From: DASZIT01 sp963709665
Lineage (GTDB): Bacteria; Actinomycetota; Acidimicrobiia; Acidimicrobiales; RAAP-2
Assembly: GCA_963709665.1 (NCBI GenBank)
Contig: CAVPWU010000005.1
Location: 1 to 64,000, forward strand
DNA length: 64,000 bases
Direction: 5' to 3'
Of the stretch, positions 26,172 through 34,490 are shown in pieces. The notes under the pieces are model-generated. The model saw only the letters and a list, made by a program, of their open reading frames with translations. It did no database searches and was not told the origin of the DNA. Both the position numbers and the translations under genes were made by a program. How positions within the stretch are numbered: the stretch's first letter is position 1; each line of letters opens with the position of its first letter.

Positions 26172-26865
26172 TCAGGCGGTCGCCGGGGAGGAGCGCCGGG
26201 GGGCCGGGTCCCGGCGGGGGGCCGGGCGCACCAGCTCGGCCACCGCCCACGGCAGGTGGACCAGGGCGTCGATGGCCAGCACCGCCCCCACCCCCACCGC
26301 CATCCCCCCCAGGGCGTCGGTCGGGATAGTGCCACCGCAGCACCACCACGGCGACGGCGGCCCCCAGGGTGGCCAGCGCCCCCAGCACCACGGTGACCGG
26401 GCGGGCCAGGCGGGGGGTGACCAGGACGGCGGCGGTGGCCAGGGCGGCGACCGCCGTCACCGTCCCCGACGGGTACGACGAGGGGCCGGTGAGGTCGAGG
26501 TGCCGTCCCACCAGTGGCTTGGCCAGGTCCTGGACGATCAGCACCGCCACCACCGGGGCGACGGCACAGGCCACCGCCCGGGCCCGGTCCTGCAGCAGCC
26601 CGACCACGAAGACCACCGCCACCCCCACCAGCAGGGCAGCCAGCGAGCCCAGCGTGGCCAGGTCGTGGGCCAGCCGGCTGCCGGAGTCGGCCGGCAGCAC
26701 CCGGTCGCCCCAGACGTCGAGGCGGTTGGGCCACGGCCGGTGGACGAAGGCCAGGCCGGCCAGGGCGGCCAGCCCCAGGAGGAGGACCCCGGTGGTCAGC
26801 TCCACGGCGGTACCCGCCCAGGTGGCGGCGGAGGCTCCCCGGCGGCGGGTGGGACGGTCGGACAT
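26172..26865 (-). CDS. PAP2-superfamily phosphatase, frameshifted near 26320
   Basis: About 230 residues when joined, with five to six membrane helices. PAP2 motifs: KPLVGRHL (C1, degenerate), YPSGTVTA (C2, with Thr in place of the usual His of PSGH) and LRWHYPTDALGG (C3, His and Asp present). An extra base near 26320 separates C3 residues from what follows; the joined frame ends at 26172. The family removes phosphate from lipid phosphates such as undecaprenyl pyrophosphate or phosphatidate. Loss of the C2 His may mean reduced or altered catalysis. An ATG start at 26865 is clear. Neighbours give no pathway. Confidence 0.78.
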
Positions 26866-26887
26866 CCCGTCAAGCGTAGGTGGCGCC

Positions 26888-27178
26888 TCACCCCGGATCG
26901 GCCGCGGGCGGGGGCTCCGGGGCCGGGCCGGGCCGGGGGGCCAGGTCGCCCCGCAGCGTGGCGTCCGAGGCGTCGGGGAGACCGTCGCCGACGAAGTCGG
27001 GGTCGGCGGCGGGATCGTAGAACTCCTCGACCACCGGCCGCCGGGCCGCCACCCGCCCGGCGTACCACCCGCCGCCCTCCGGACGACGGCGCTGGGCGGA
27101 CACCAGCACGGCCACCACCACCAGGATGACCACCAGCCCGCCCCCGATGATCAGGATCCCGGCCCAGGTCGTGCCCAT
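26888..27178 (-). CDS. Small single-pass membrane protein
   Basis: Protein of 96 residues. A hydrophobic segment at residues 5-27 (AGILIIGGGLVVILVVVAVLV) is followed by a basic stop-transfer (SAQRRR) and a proline-rich, acidic cytoplasmic tail with EEFYDPAADPDF. Topology is therefore probably N-out, C-in. I do not recognise a family. It lies between the PAP2 gene and the sugar transporter permease on the same strand. Confidence 0.65.
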   Translation of the reverse strand: MGTTWAGILIIGGGLVVILVVVAVLVSAQRRRPEGGGWYAGRVAARRPVVEEFYDPAADPDFVGDGLPDASDATLRGDLAPRPGPAPEPPPAADPG

Positions 27179-27221
27179 GCCGGAACCGTACCCCGTCGCC
27201 GGGGCGCCGGCCGGGGGCGGC

Positions 27222-28547
27222 TCAGGAGGCGGTGGTGCGGCCCCGGCGGGCCAGGGAGTCGATGGTCACGGCGGCCAGCAGCACCACGGCGGTGACCATG
27301 TACTGGTAGGAGGCGGCCAGCCCGATGAGGCCCATGCCGTTGTAGATGGTGGCGATGACCAGGCCGCCCAGGAGGGCGTGGATCATCTTGCCCCGGCCAC
27401 CGAAGAGGCTGGCCCCGCCGATCACGGCGGCGGCCACGGCGTAGAGCACCAGGGTGCCGCCGTCGATGTTGTTGGAGATGGAGCCCAGCCGGGAGGCGTA
27501 GACGATGCCGGCGACCCCGGCGGTGAAGCCGGCCAGGGTGAAGGCCCACAGCTTGTTCCAGCCCAGGCTGACCCCGCTGCCGACGGGCGGCCTCGGCGTT
27601 GCCGCCGATGGCGTACAGGTAGCGGCCGAACCGGGTGCGGCCCAGCAGGAAGGTCCAGGCCACCACCACGGCGGCCACCACCAGCACCACGTAGGGGACG
27701 CCCTCCACCGGCTCCAGCACCCCGCGGTTGGTGTTGCAGACGTAGACCAGGGCGGCGCCGGCCACCGCCATGCCCGCCACCTTCAGGAGGGTGACGGCCA
27801 CCGGCGGGGTGACCAGGCCGGTGCGCCGCCGCCGGCGGGCCTGCAGCAGGGTGAGGGCGGCGTAGACGGCCACCGAGGCGATCATGATGATCCACCCGGC
27901 CGCCGGGCTGAGGTTGCCGTTGGTGATGTTCAGCAGCACGTCGTTGGAGAGCCGGATGGTCCCGCCGGTGCCGTGGGAGTTGACCAGGTAGAGGAGGATG
28001 CCCTCGCAGCCCAGCAGGCCGGCCAGGGTGACCACGAAGGAGGGGAGCCGGAGCCGGATGACCATGACGCCCCACAGCATCCCGAAGGCGGAGGTGACGG
28101 CCACCCCGACCAGCAGGGCCGCCCACCACGGCCAGTTGTCGGGCGGGGCGGCCAGGATGGCGGTGACCACCGCCCCGATGCCGGCCACGTAGCCGATGGA
28201 CAGGTCGATCTCCCCGAGGATGAGGACCCACACCTCGGCCATGCCCAGCAGGATGAAGACCGACCCCTGCACCAGCAGGTTGGTCAGGTTGCCGTCGGAG
28301 AGGAAGACCGAGCTCTTCGACTGGAAGATGATGACCAGGATCACCAGGCCGGCCAGTACCGGCAGCACCCCGCTCTCGCCGCTGCGGATCCGACGGCCCC
28401 AGGCCCGGAGGTAGCCGCCCAGGCTGTCGCTGAGGTCGGGGGCCTGGGTGACCAGCCGCCTTGGAGATCGTCGGTGCCGCTGACGTCGCCGACGGGCTCG
28501 GACGGTGGCTCCGAGGTGGGGGGCGGCGTGGTGGTGGGAGTGCTCAC
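27222..28547 (-). CDS. Sugar ABC transporter permease (CUT2, xylose-type), two frameshifts
   Basis: Inner-membrane permease of the BPD_transp_2 family, about 441 residues. The ATG at 28547 starts a Pro/Thr-rich cytoplasmic leader. One base is missing near 28462, after which the frame continues through LVTQAPDLSDSLGGYLRAW into the membrane domain. A second break (one extra base near 27587) follows YAIGGNAEAAR, the conserved cytoplasmic loop that contacts the ATPase. The last part (SLGWNKLWAF to IDSLARRGRTTAS) holds the final helices, including GGASLFGGRGK. More than ten hydrophobic segments and GEIDLSIGYVAG are typical of xylose/ribose permeases. Downstream of the ATPase and binding protein genes in one operon. 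Confidence 0.87.
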
Positions 28548-28550
28548 GGG

Positions 28551-29360
28551 TCAGGCCCCCGATCCCTGGCCGTTGGAGCTGGCCCGGGCCCCGGTGGTGA
28601 TCAGCTCGACGGCGCTCTGGGTGTCGTAGTCGGCGATGGGTCCGCTCTCCACCAGCTGCCCCAGGTAGAGGACGGCCAGGCGGTCGGCCACCCGGAAGAC
28701 GTCGGTCAGGTTGTGGGAGATGACCAGCACGGCGATCCCCCGATCGCTCAGGCGGCCGATGAGGTCGAGCACCTGGGCGGTCTGGGACACGCCGAGGGCG
28801 GCGGTCGGCTCGTCCATGATCACCAGCTTGGCCTCGCGCATGACGGCCCGGGCCACCGCCACCGACTGGCGCTGGCCGCCGGAGAGCGAGCCGACCGGCT
28901 GGCGGATGGACTGGACGGTGGTGACCGACAGGTCGGCCAGTGTCTTCTTCGCCTCGAGCTCCATGGCCGACTCGTCGAGGAGGCGGTGGGTGAGGGTCTC
29001 GTGGCCCAGGAACATGTTCTGGACGATGTCCAGGTTGTCGCAGAGGGCGAGGTCCTGGTAGACGGTGGCGATCCCCAGGGCGTCGGCGTCCCGGGGGGTC
29101 TTGATGTCAGCGGGCTGCCCGTTCCAGAAGATCTCCCCGGAGGTCGGCGTCCAGATGCCGGCCACCGCCTTGATCAGGGTCGACTTGCCCGCCCCGTTGT
29201 CGCCGACCAGGGCGGTCACCTGGCCCGCCGGGACGTCGAGGTCGACCCCCCGCAGGGCGTGGACGGCGCCGAAGTTCTTGGTGACCCCCCGGAGTCGGAG
29301 GAGGGGCGGGTCGGCGACCCCGGCCGGAGCCGGGGCGCCGCCCCCCGCAGTGACGGTCAT
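28551..29360 (-). CDS. Sugar ABC transporter ATPase, single ABC domain
   Basis: Cytoplasmic ATPase of 269 residues. Walker A GDNGAGKST, Q-loop YQDLALCDNL, signature LSGGQRQSV, Walker B LVIMDEPTAALG, and the H-loop in VISHNL; the TAALGV form is characteristic of CUT2 monosaccharide importers. Unlike XylG or RbsA it has only one ABC module, so it should act as a homodimer. The ATG at 29360 avoids a 47-bp overlap with the binding-protein gene that a farther upstream start would create. It lies 3 bp from the permease start. Confidence 0.9.
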   Translation of the reverse strand: MTVTAGGGAPAPAGVADPPLLRLRGVTKNFGAVHALRGVDLDVPAGQVTALVGDNGAGKSTLIKAVAGIWTPTSGEIFWNGQPADIKTPRDADALGIATVYQDLALCDNLDIVQNMFLGHETLTHRLLDESAMELEAKKTLADLSVTTVQSIRQPVGSLSGGQRQSVAVARAVMREAKLVIMDEPTAALGVSQTAQVLDLIGRLSDRGIAVLVISHNLTDVFRVADRLAVLYLGQLVESGPIADYDTQSAVELITTGARASSNGQGSGA

Positions 29361-29400
29361 CGCTGCGGGGGGCGGCCCGTGACGGCGTGGGTCATCCGGT

Positions 29401-30609
29401 TCAGTGGATGCCGTAGGTCTTGCAGTCGGAGGCGTAGGTCCCGGCACACAGCTGGGCGGCCGTCACGAAGTTGTCGGCGATCACCGTCGACTGCATGTTG
29501 GTGGGGGTCACCCACTCGGGCCCGAGCAGGACCGAGGCCACCGGGGTGTTGGTGGTGGTGTCGGTGACCTTGCCGTTGACCAGTCCGGCGGGGGCGGTCT
29601 TACCGGCCCGCAGGTACAGGGCGAGGGCGGCGGCCGCCTGGGCCTCGAGGTAGATCGGCTTGTACACCGTGCCGCACTGGTAGTTGGAGATGATGTTCTG
29701 CAGGCCGATCAGCGTGGCGTCCTGCCCGGTCACCGGGAACTTCTTGGCCGGGATGTTCAGCGTCTTCAGGTACGTGATGATCGGGGCGGCGTTCTCGTCG
29801 TTGGGGACGAGGGCGGCGTTGATCCCGGGATGCTGGGTGTAGGCCTGCTGGAACTCGGTCTCGGCGGTGGGCGGGTCCCAGGTCCCGGCCGGGTTGGCGG
29901 CGTCGACGTACTTGCCCGAGGAGAAGTAGGGCTTCAGCACGGCGTCGTAGCCCTGGGCGAACAGCGTGGCGTTGTTGTCGGTCGGCGACCCCACCATGAC
30001 GGCGAGGTTGGGCTTGGCGACGTTCCAGCTGGACAGGCAGGAGACCATGCCGTTGCCGATGAGCGTGCCCACCTTCACGTTGTCGAAGCTCACGTAGTAC
30101 TGCCGGCTGCCCCCGAGGGTGAGCCGGTCGTAGTCGATGACCGGCACGCCGTGGGCCTTGGCGTAGGTCTCGATGGAGGTGCCGACCCCGGAGTCGAGCG
30201 GGTCGACGACCAGCACGGTGGCGCCCGAGGTGATGGCCGACTGGGCGTCGGTCAGCTGGGTGGTGTCGCTGCCCTGGGCGTTCTGTACGGTGAAGTCCGA
30301 GGTGCTGAGCCCGGCGGTGGTGAACGCCCGGGTGAGGTACGGGGCGTCGAACTCGGTGTACCGGGCCGACGAGACGGTGTCCGGCAGGATGACCGCCACC
30401 TTGCCCTTGCCCTCGGCCGCCAGACCGGTCAGGCCCTTCATGGCGGTGAAGGTGTTGGTGAAGGAGGTGGTGGAGAGGGTGCTCGGCGTGCTGGCCCCCT
30501 TGGTGGTGGTGGTCGTCGTGGACGACGAACTGTTGGAGCTGCAGGCGGCGGCCAGCAGGCCCCCGACCAGCAGCATGCTGACTAGTCCCCGTTTGGTGTT
30601 CAGTCTCAA
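29401..30609 (-). CDS. Sugar-binding lipoprotein of ABC transporter (xylose-binding-like)
   Basis: Lipoprotein of 402 residues with lipobox LLAAAC (Cys23) and a Ser/Thr tether. The mature part is a periplasmic-binding type 4 domain: KVAVILPDTVSSARY at the start, ARYTEFDAPYL, VVDPLDSGV, then VPVIDYDRLTLGG and YYVSFDN, which resemble XylF (YDR and FDN motifs), and VTGQDATLIGLQNI. Several Cys in the C-terminal half may pair. The TTG start at 30609 has GGGGGAG at correct spacing. First gene of the binding protein-ATPase-permease operon. Tandem PHO-box-like repeats lie about 80 bp upstream. Confidence 0.9.
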   Translation of the reverse strand: MRLNTKRGLVSMLLVGGLLAAACSSNSSSSTTTTTTKGASTPSTLSTTSFTNTFTAMKGLTGLAAEGKGKVAVILPDTVSSARYTEFDAPYLTRAFTTAGLSTSDFTVQNAQGSDTTQLTDAQSAITSGATVLVVDPLDSGVGTSIETYAKAHGVPVIDYDRLTLGGSRQYYVSFDNVKVGTLIGNGMVSCLSSWNVAKPNLAVMVGSPTDNNATLFAQGYDAVLKPYFSSGKYVDAANPAGTWDPPTAETEFQQAYTQHPGINAALVPNDENAAPIITYLKTLNIPAKKFPVTGQDATLIGLQNIISNYQCGTVYKPIYLEAQAAAALALYLRAGKTAPAGLVNGKVTDTTTNTPVASVLLGPEWVTPTNMQSTVIADNFVTAAQLCAGTYASDCKTYGIH

Positions 30610-30678
30610 GGTGCTACTCCCCCGGCTCGTGATCGCCCCGGACCCGGTGGTCCGGCTCGTAATCCCTGCCCTGTTCGG

Positions 30679-30708
30679 ACGTTACAGCACAATGAACATC
30701 CTGTGAAC
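30679..30708 (-). promoter_or_regulatory. Sugar transporter promoter with two in-phase PHO-box-like repeats
   Basis: On the minus strand GTTCACAGGAT (30698-30708) is followed directly by GTTCATTGTGC (30687-30697): two adjacent 11-bp units, both with GTTCA. TAACGT at 30679-30684 immediately downstream could be the -10. The rest of 30610-30841 shows no gene. Tandem in-phase copies are unlikely by chance, so control of sugar uptake by the phosphate regulator is a real possibility. Confidence 0.5.
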
Positions 30709-30793
30709 ATGATGCGGACGGTGCGCCCACGCGGCGTGGTTCCGCCAGGTCGGTGGCGCACCGGCCGCCCGGGTCGCCGGCCGAGGTCGGACC

Positions 30794-30799
30794 TACACT
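30794..30799 (+). promoter_or_regulatory. Putative -10 element before the DUF2510 gene
   Basis: TACACT lies 43 bp before the chosen ATG at 30842. An earlier in-frame ATG (30803) falls almost at the predicted transcription start and lacks a ribosome binding site, which supports the later start. No clear -35. Confidence 0.4.
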
Positions 30800-30841
30800 T
30801 TCATGAAGGCCGTCACCGCGGCCGTGAGCGAGGGGGTGGCG

Positions 30842-31291
30842 ATGAGCAGTCAGGGAGCTCCGCCGGGCTGGCATCCCGACCCGGCGGCACCGGACCGGAG
30901 CGTGCGGTGGTGGGATGGCGGCCAGTGGACCGACCACACCCAGCCGGTGGCGCCGACCGCACCCGCCCCCGTCCTCCCCGGACCGGGGGTCGCCCCTGCC
31001 CACCTTCCCCCGGTACCGCCGACCGCCCCGGGGATCCCGGCCGTCCCGGCCTTCCGCCGGGCCCCGGTGCAACGGAGCGTCGTCCAGGCCAACTCGGTGT
31101 CGCTGACCGCCCTGGCGCTGGTGGCCGCCTACCTGGTCCTGGCCCTGCTCACCCACTTCGTGCTGATCGGCATCCTCCCGGTGGTGTTGGCCGCACGCGC
31201 CTACCGGAACCGGGAGCGCCTGGCGCCACTGGCCATCGCCGGGGCGGCGGTGACGGTGGTGGTGGCGGTCATCGTCCTGGCCCACCACTGA
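30842..31291 (+). CDS. DUF2510 membrane protein
   Basis: Protein of 149 residues. A DUF2510 module near the N-terminus (PPGWHPDPAAPDRSVRWWDG, WTDHTQPV) precedes a proline-rich linker and two hydrophobic helices (LTALALVAAYLVLALLTHFV and IAGAAVTVVVAVIVLA). DUF2510 is a short Trp-rich module common in actinobacterial membrane proteins, without a defined function. An AGGGGG ribosome site lies before the ATG. Its 3' end overlaps the convergent WYL regulator gene by 23 bp. Confidence 0.8.
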   Translation: MSSQGAPPGWHPDPAAPDRSVRWWDGGQWTDHTQPVAPTAPAPVLPGPGVAPAHLPPVPPTAPGIPAVPAFRRAPVQRSVVQANSVSLTALALVAAYLVLALLTHFVLIGILPVVLAARAYRNRERLAPLAIAGAAVTVVVAVIVLAHH

Positions 31292-32261
31292 GTTCCGGCG
31301 GGGCCGCCGGGGCGGCCGGGTAGAGGGCGGCCAGCTCGGTGCCGATCCGGGCCAGCTCGTGCCGGAGCTCCACCGGCGCCAGCACCTCGACGCCGGACCC
31401 CAGGCCGGCCAGCTGACCGGCCAGCCCCCGGACCGACGGGCCCCGGAGCTCGACGGCCACCCGCCCGTCGGGGCCGGCGGGCCCGATGCCCACCCGGGTC
31501 CCGAAGATCCACCGGCAGAGGGCGAGGTGGTCGGGGTCGACCCGGGCGGTGACCTCCACCGGGGCGCGGAGCCGCTCCACCTCCGAGGTGACCTCCTGCC
31601 AGGCGAGGGCCAGGTCGAAGCCGTCCGGCCGGACCACCGGCTCCGCGGTCGGGGTGGCCGAGGTGACCCGGTCCACCCGGAACGTCCGCTGCCCGGCTTC
31701 GGTGCCGGCCACCAGGTACCAGGCCGACCCCTTGGCGGCCAGACCCCACGGGTGCACCGCCCGGCGGGTGGCGGACCCGTCCCGGGCCACGTAGCCCAGG
31801 TCGACCTGCCGGCCGTCGATGACCGCCCGCTGGAGCACGTCGAGGAACGGGGGCTCCGGCCGGCCCGGGGAGTGCCCACCCCACCCCTGGGCGTCGACCA
31901 CCAGGGCGGTCCGGGCCGCCTCGGCCTGGTCCCGGAACGGCTCGGGCAGCGCCCGCACCAGCTTGCGGAGGGCGGCCCGGACCTCCGGGGTGGCCGAGGA
32001 CGACGGGCCGGCCACCAGGAAGAGCGCCCGGGCCTCGGCCGCCGACAGGCCGCTGAGGTCGGTCCGCCCACCACCGGCCAGCCGCCAGCCGCCGTTGCGG
32101 CCCTGGAGGGAGTAGACGGGCAGGCCGGCCATGCCCAGGGCCTCGAGGTCCCGGCGGGCGGTCCGCTCCGACACCTCGAGCTCGGCGGCCACCTCGACGG
32201 CGGTCACCTGGCCCCGCGCCTGCAGCAGCAGGAGGATGGCCACCAACCGGTCGGCTCGCAT
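31269..32261 (-). CDS. WYL-domain transcriptional regulator (HTH_11 - WYL)
   Basis: Protein of 330 residues. An N-terminal HTH_11 helix-turn-helix (MRADRLVAILLLLQARGQVT, VSERTARRDLEAL) leads into the WYL ligand-sensing domain (YLVAGTEAGQRTFRVDRVTSA) and a C-terminal WCX-like oligomerisation region ending LARIGTELAALY. The ATG at 32261 is chosen because GGGGAGAA precedes it and the HTH begins at once. Such regulators typically control a divergent neighbour, here the DinB-family gene. The intergenic region contains a perfect 9-bp palindrome that is the likely operator for both directions. Confidence 0.9.
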   Translation of the reverse strand: MRADRLVAILLLLQARGQVTAVEVAAELEVSERTARRDLEALGMAGLPVYSLQGRNGGWRLAGGGRTDLSGLSAAEARALFLVAGPSSSATPEVRAALRKLVRALPEPFRDQAEAARTALVVDAQGWGGHSPGRPEPPFLDVLQRAVIDGRQVDLGYVARDGSATRRAVHPWGLAAKGSAWYLVAGTEAGQRTFRVDRVTSATPTAEPVVRPDGFDLALAWQEVTSEVERLRAPVEVTARVDPDHLALCRWIFGTRVGIGPAGPDGRVAVELRGPSVRGLAGQLAGLGSGVEVLAPVELRHELARIGTELAALYPAAPAAPPELSGGPGR

Positions 32262-32280
32262 GGGGACATTCTCCCCGCAA

Positions 32281-32303
32281 AACCGGTCAGAAGATGACCG
32301 GTT
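32281..32303. promoter_or_regulatory. Perfect palindromic operator between WYL regulator and DinB gene
   Basis: AACCGGTCA (32281-32289) and TGACCGGTT (32295-32303) are exact inverted copies around GAAGA. It lies 20 bp from the WYL start and 62 bp from the DinB start, a typical position for an autoregulated divergent operator. Confidence 0.75.
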
Positions 32304-32364
32304 CGGCGGCGCAGGATGGCGGCACGGGTGGAGACGCCGCCCGTGCCGACGAAAGGTGGGCCCC

Positions 32365-32940
32365 ATGCCCGGAACCGTTCCCCCCGTGGCCGACGAGCGA
32401 GACGGGCTGCTGTCCTACCTCGCCCAGATGCGCGCCGCCCTGCGGCTCACCGCCTACGGGCTCAGCGACGACCAGGCCCGGGCCACCCCCACCGTCAGCC
32501 CGCTCAGCGTCGGTGGCCTCATCCAGCACGTGGCGCTCACCGAACGGGGGTGGATGCGGATCGTGCTCGGCCGCTCCGACGGCTCCGACGACGAGTACCA
32601 GGCCAACTTCCACCTGTCCCCGGACGACACCCTGGCCGAGGTGCTCGCCCTCTACGACCAGGTGGCGGCGGAGACCGAGGCCACCGTGGTCGGCCTCGAC
32701 CTGGGGCAGGCGGTGCCCGTCCCCCGGGGCGCCCCCTGGTTCCCGGCCGACGTCGAGGCGTGGTCGGTCCGGTGGGTGCTGCTCCACCTGATCGAGGAGA
32801 CCGCCCGCCACGCCGGGCACGCCGACATCCTCCGGGAGTCGGTCGACGGGGCCACCGCCTTCCCCCTGCTGGCCGCCGCCGAGGGCTGGCCGTCCACCCC
32901 GTGGCTGCAGCCGTGGGTGCCGGCCCCGGCCGCCGCCTGA
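32365..32940 (+). CDS. DinB/DUF664-family protein
   Basis: Protein of 191 residues, four-helix-bundle DinB fold. The metal-ligand histidines are visible as LIQHVALTERGW and ETARHAGHADILRE. The ATG at 32365 follows an AAAGGTGG ribosome site. DinB-like proteins include mycothiol- or bacillithiol-dependent transferases and isomerases, and many respond to DNA damage or thiol stress; the actual reaction here is unknown. Divergent from a WYL regulator with a shared palindrome, so it is likely its target. Six bp separate it from the convergent MFS gene. Confidence 0.88.
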   Translation: MPGTVPPVADERDGLLSYLAQMRAALRLTAYGLSDDQARATPTVSPLSVGGLIQHVALTERGWMRIVLGRSDGSDDEYQANFHLSPDDTLAEVLALYDQVAAETEATVVGLDLGQAVPVPRGAPWFPADVEAWSVRWVLLHLIEETARHAGHADILRESVDGATAFPLLAAAEGWPSTPWLQPWVPAPAAA

Positions 32941-32946
32941 GCCCGC

Positions 32947-34452
32947 TCAGCCGGCCAGGGGCTCGCCGGCGTTCTCGACCTCGAGGCGCCGGCGCTCCTC
33001 CGGGCCGGGGGCGGGACGGCGGGGGCCGCCCAGCAGCACCACGGCGGTCACCGTCCCCACCGCCGTGCAGGCGGCGGCGATCAGGTAGGCGAGGTGGTAG
33101 CCCCCGGTGAGGGCGGGCCGGGGGGCGACCCCGGAGGCCAGCAGCACCCGGGACCGGTCGGAGGCCACCGTGCCCAGCACGGCCAGGCCGACGGCCGCCG
33201 CCACCTGCATGGACACGTTCACCACCCCCGACCCCAGCCCGGCGTCCTCCTCGGGCACGTCGCGCATGGCGATGGACAGCAGGGGCAGGAACGAGCAGCC
33301 GGCCCCCAGGCCGAGCAGCAGGTAGGCGGGGAAGAGCTGGGTCCAGTAGTCGACCTCCACCCCGACCCGGCTGAGCAGCAGCAGCCCGACGGTGACCGCC
33401 ACCATGCCGGGCAGCAGCACCCGCTGGGGCCCGAAGCGGGCCATCAGCCGGGCGGTGATGCCCGCCGACAGGGCCCCCATGGACACCGAGGTGGGGAGGA
33501 AGGCCAGCCCGGTCTGGATGGGGGTGTAGCCGATGACGTTCTGGAGGTAGAGGGCGCCGAGGAAGAAGGTGGAGAACATCCCGGTGTTGAGCAGTCCCCG
33601 GATGACGCTCGACCGGGTGAGGGTGGGGATGCGGAAGATGCGCAGCGGCACGATGGGGTTCGCCAGCCGCGACTCCAGCACCACGAAGCCGGCCAGCAGG
33701 GCCACCGACACGCCCCCCACCACCAGGGTGTGGACGGACAGCCACCCGTAGCTGGTGACCTCGACGATGGCGTAGATGCCCACCATCAGCGCCACGGTGA
33801 TCATCAGCGACCCGACCCAGTCCACCCCCCGGCCGAGCCCCAGCCCGACGTTCTCCCGGATCAGGGCCCGGCCCAGAAGGAAGGTGAGGATGCCGATGGG
33901 CACGTTGATGAAGAAGATCCAGTGCCAGCTGATGGTCTGGGTGAGGACCCCGCCGACCAGCAGCCCCAGCGATCCGCCCCCCACCGCCACGAAGATGTAG
34001 GCGCTCATCGCCTTGGCCCGCTCGTCGGCCCGGGGGAACTCGGTGACGATGAGGGCCACCACCGCCGAGGCGGTGAGGGCGGCGCCGATGCCCTGCAGGA
34101 ACCGGCCGGTGATGAGGACGGCCTGGTCCCCGGCCAGCCCGCACATGGCCGACGAGGCGGTGAAGACCGCCAACCCCAGCAGGAACACCCGCCGCCGGCC
34201 GATCAGGTCGCCGAGCCGTCCGGCCAGCAGCAGGCAGCTGCCGAAGGTGATGAGGAAGCCGTTGACCACCCAGGTGAGGTCGGCCTGGGTCAGGCGGAGC
34301 TGCCGCTGGATGGCCGGCAGGGCCACGTTGACGATGGAGGCGTCGATGGTGATCATGAACATGCCCAGGCACACCACGCCCAGCGCCACCCACCGTCGCC
34401 GGTCGTCGAGGGGGGGCGTCGCCGTCGGCGGCGTCGGGTGGGGGCCTGGCAT
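32947..34452 (-). CDS. MFS multidrug exporter, DHA2 (EmrB/QacA) family
   Basis: Protein of 501 residues with 14 predicted helices. DHA2 motif FMITIDASIVNVALPAIQ, motif A GRLGDLIGRRRVFL, motif C region GGSLGLLVGGVLTQ, and a normal hydrophilic C-terminus. The ATG at 34452 has AGGAG eight bases upstream. Same family as the exporter at 18937 but not a close copy. Exports lipophilic drugs or metabolites by proton antiport; the substrate cannot be told from sequence. The regulator two genes away (WYL) could also influence it, but nothing shows that directly. Confidence 0.92.
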   Translation of the reverse strand: MPGPHPTPPTATPPLDDRRRWVALGVVCLGMFMITIDASIVNVALPAIQRQLRLTQADLTWVVNGFLITFGSCLLLAGRLGDLIGRRRVFLLGLAVFTASSAMCGLAGDQAVLITGRFLQGIGAALTASAVVALIVTEFPRADERAKAMSAYIFVAVGGGSLGLLVGGVLTQTISWHWIFFINVPIGILTFLLGRALIRENVGLGLGRGVDWVGSLMITVALMVGIYAIVEVTSYGWLSVHTLVVGGVSVALLAGFVVLESRLANPIVPLRIFRIPTLTRSSVIRGLLNTGMFSTFFLGALYLQNVIGYTPIQTGLAFLPTSVSMGALSAGITARLMARFGPQRVLLPGMVAVTVGLLLLSRVGVEVDYWTQLFPAYLLLGLGAGCSFLPLLSIAMRDVPEEDAGLGSGVVNVSMQVAAAVGLAVLGTVASDRSRVLLASGVAPRPALTGGYHLAYLIAAACTAVGTVTAVVLLGGPRRPAPGPEERRRLEVENAGEPLAG

Positions 34453-34490
34453 GGGTGGACTCCTGGAGGGGCCGGCGGTCGCCGCCGAGG

